Of a DNA stretch of 43,288 nucleotides, positions 42,750 to 43,288 are shown one piece after another (positions within the stretch are counted from its first letter, which is position 1; every line of letters begins with the position of its first letter). A model generated the notes under the pieces. It did no database searches, was not told where the DNA came from, and saw only the letters and a list, made by a program, of their open reading frames with translations. A program made the position numbers and the translations under genes. The DNA is from Candidatus Melainabacteria bacterium (GTDB taxonomy: Bacteria; Cyanobacteriota; Vampirovibrionia; LMEP-6097), in assembly GCA_005110385.1 (NCBI GenBank), contig DUDT01000024.1:1-43288 (forward strand). Direction: 5' to 3'.

Positions 42750-43288
42750 TTAAGGCAGCAGGTTTAGAGCAAGTTGAGGTGATGCATTGGCTTGTCCAAG
42801 CATAGCCGCAGCAGTTTGCTGTAGTATCTGACCTTTAGTGAATTCTGCACTTTCGGAAGCGACATCTACATCTTGAACTCTAGATCTAGCACTTTGTAAG
42901 CTTTCAGAATATCTATCTAGATACTCCATACTAGAGCCCAAGGCATTTTCATAGGCACCACCCTGAGATCTCATTCTAGAGACGTTTTTAATCATGGCGT
43001 CTAATTTGCTCAGAGCAGTTGTTGTTGCGGTTGCGCTTGTAGTACCACTTAACGTTTTAACGTTTGCAGAGCCTATAGTGAAGGTACTTAGGGCGATGGC
43101 TCCTTCTCCAAGTGAGCCAGAACCTGTTGAAGTGAAATCAATAAAGAAGCCTCTATTTGCTACGGTACCTGCTGCAGTTTGAAGTATTAATTGATTGCCA
43201 TCATTCGCTCCATTCTGCAAAGTTATATCAAGAGTACTTCGTAAAAGGGAGACACCATTAAAGGTGGCATTTGCGCCCATATCGTTAA
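42750..43288 (-). CDS. fliC: flagellin, copy 2 (C-terminal part, cut by window edge)
   Basis: The frame runs off the window, so only the last 179 or so residues are seen. It matches copy 1 almost residue for residue from ISIND through the central region, including the Ser/Thr-dense stretch, and has the same C-terminal QANASPQLALNLLP ending. Some DNA blocks are identical to copy 1 (for example about 42885-42945), suggesting recent duplication or gene conversion. Differences cluster near the C-terminus (SEFTKGQILQQTAAAM-type changes). The remnant transposase frame begins right after the stop codon. Confidence 0.95.
   Translation of the reverse strand, partial: NDMGANATFNGVSLLRSTLDITLQNGANDGNQLILQTAAGTVANRGFFIDFTSTGSGSLGEGAIALSTFTIGSANVKTLSGTTSATATTTALSKLDAMIKNVSRMRSQGGAYENALGSSMEYLDRYSESLQSARSRVQDVDVASESAEFTKGQILQQTAAAMLGQANASPQLALNLLP

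Overview
The window comes from an AT-rich, flagellated bacterium that is almost certainly diderm: it encodes FlgA (P-ring assembly), a heptose-type cytidylyltransferase, BatD/BatE and FeoAB. The housekeeping genes (dnaJ, ychF, ahcY, sigma-70, pyrH, tRNA-Arg) are clearly bacterial. I cannot name the phylum from sequence alone. An uncultivated lineage such as a flagellated non-photosynthetic relative of Cyanobacteria (Melainabacteria-like) is one low-confidence possibility.

Layout. 1-4300, minus strand: flgG, flgA, ychF, dnaJ and tRNA-Arg(CCG). 4397-8800: a mazEF toxin-antitoxin pair, a secreted subtilisin-like protease with cadherin-like repeats, and two secreted paralogues of unknown function arranged tail to tail. 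8915-12064, plus strand: ahcY, a primary-type sigma factor and pyrH. 12067-12305: a nested repeat element. 12315-15992, minus strand: an overlapping operon of rfaE2-like, batD, batE-like and hisH. 16023-18637: a small Cys-rich protein and a Fur-box-controlled feoAB. 18680-20182: an archaeal/eukaryotic-type (group II/III) chaperonin in this bacterial context.

20203-41253 is a surface-sugar and protein-glycosylation island. rfbF, rfbG and rfbH supply CDP-glucose, CDP-4-keto-6-deoxyglucose and a 3-deoxy derivative. A thiamine-diphosphate enzyme of the acetolactate synthase/YerE type overlaps a NeuB-type synthase by 4 nt. With an SDR enzyme and two paralogous sugar methyltransferases they suggest a branched, methylated CDP-linked deoxysugar. 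Four TPR-fused SPINDLY/OGT-type (GT41) transferases, a TPR protein with a degenerate sulfotransferase domain, and a MidA-like methyltransferase lie between the sugar genes and two flagellin genes (41330-43288). The simplest reading is that the island builds an unusual sugar and decorates flagellin Ser/Thr residues with sugars. The flagellins are separated by a remnant of an IS1595-family transposase.

A window-wide signal is that at least eleven genes have a TANNNT -10-like hexamer ending 6-9 nt before the start codon and no Shine-Dalgarno, which points to frequent leaderless transcription. Other genes (the flagellin, neuB-like and rfbF genes) have ordinary Shine-Dalgarno leaders, so both initiation modes seem to coexist.
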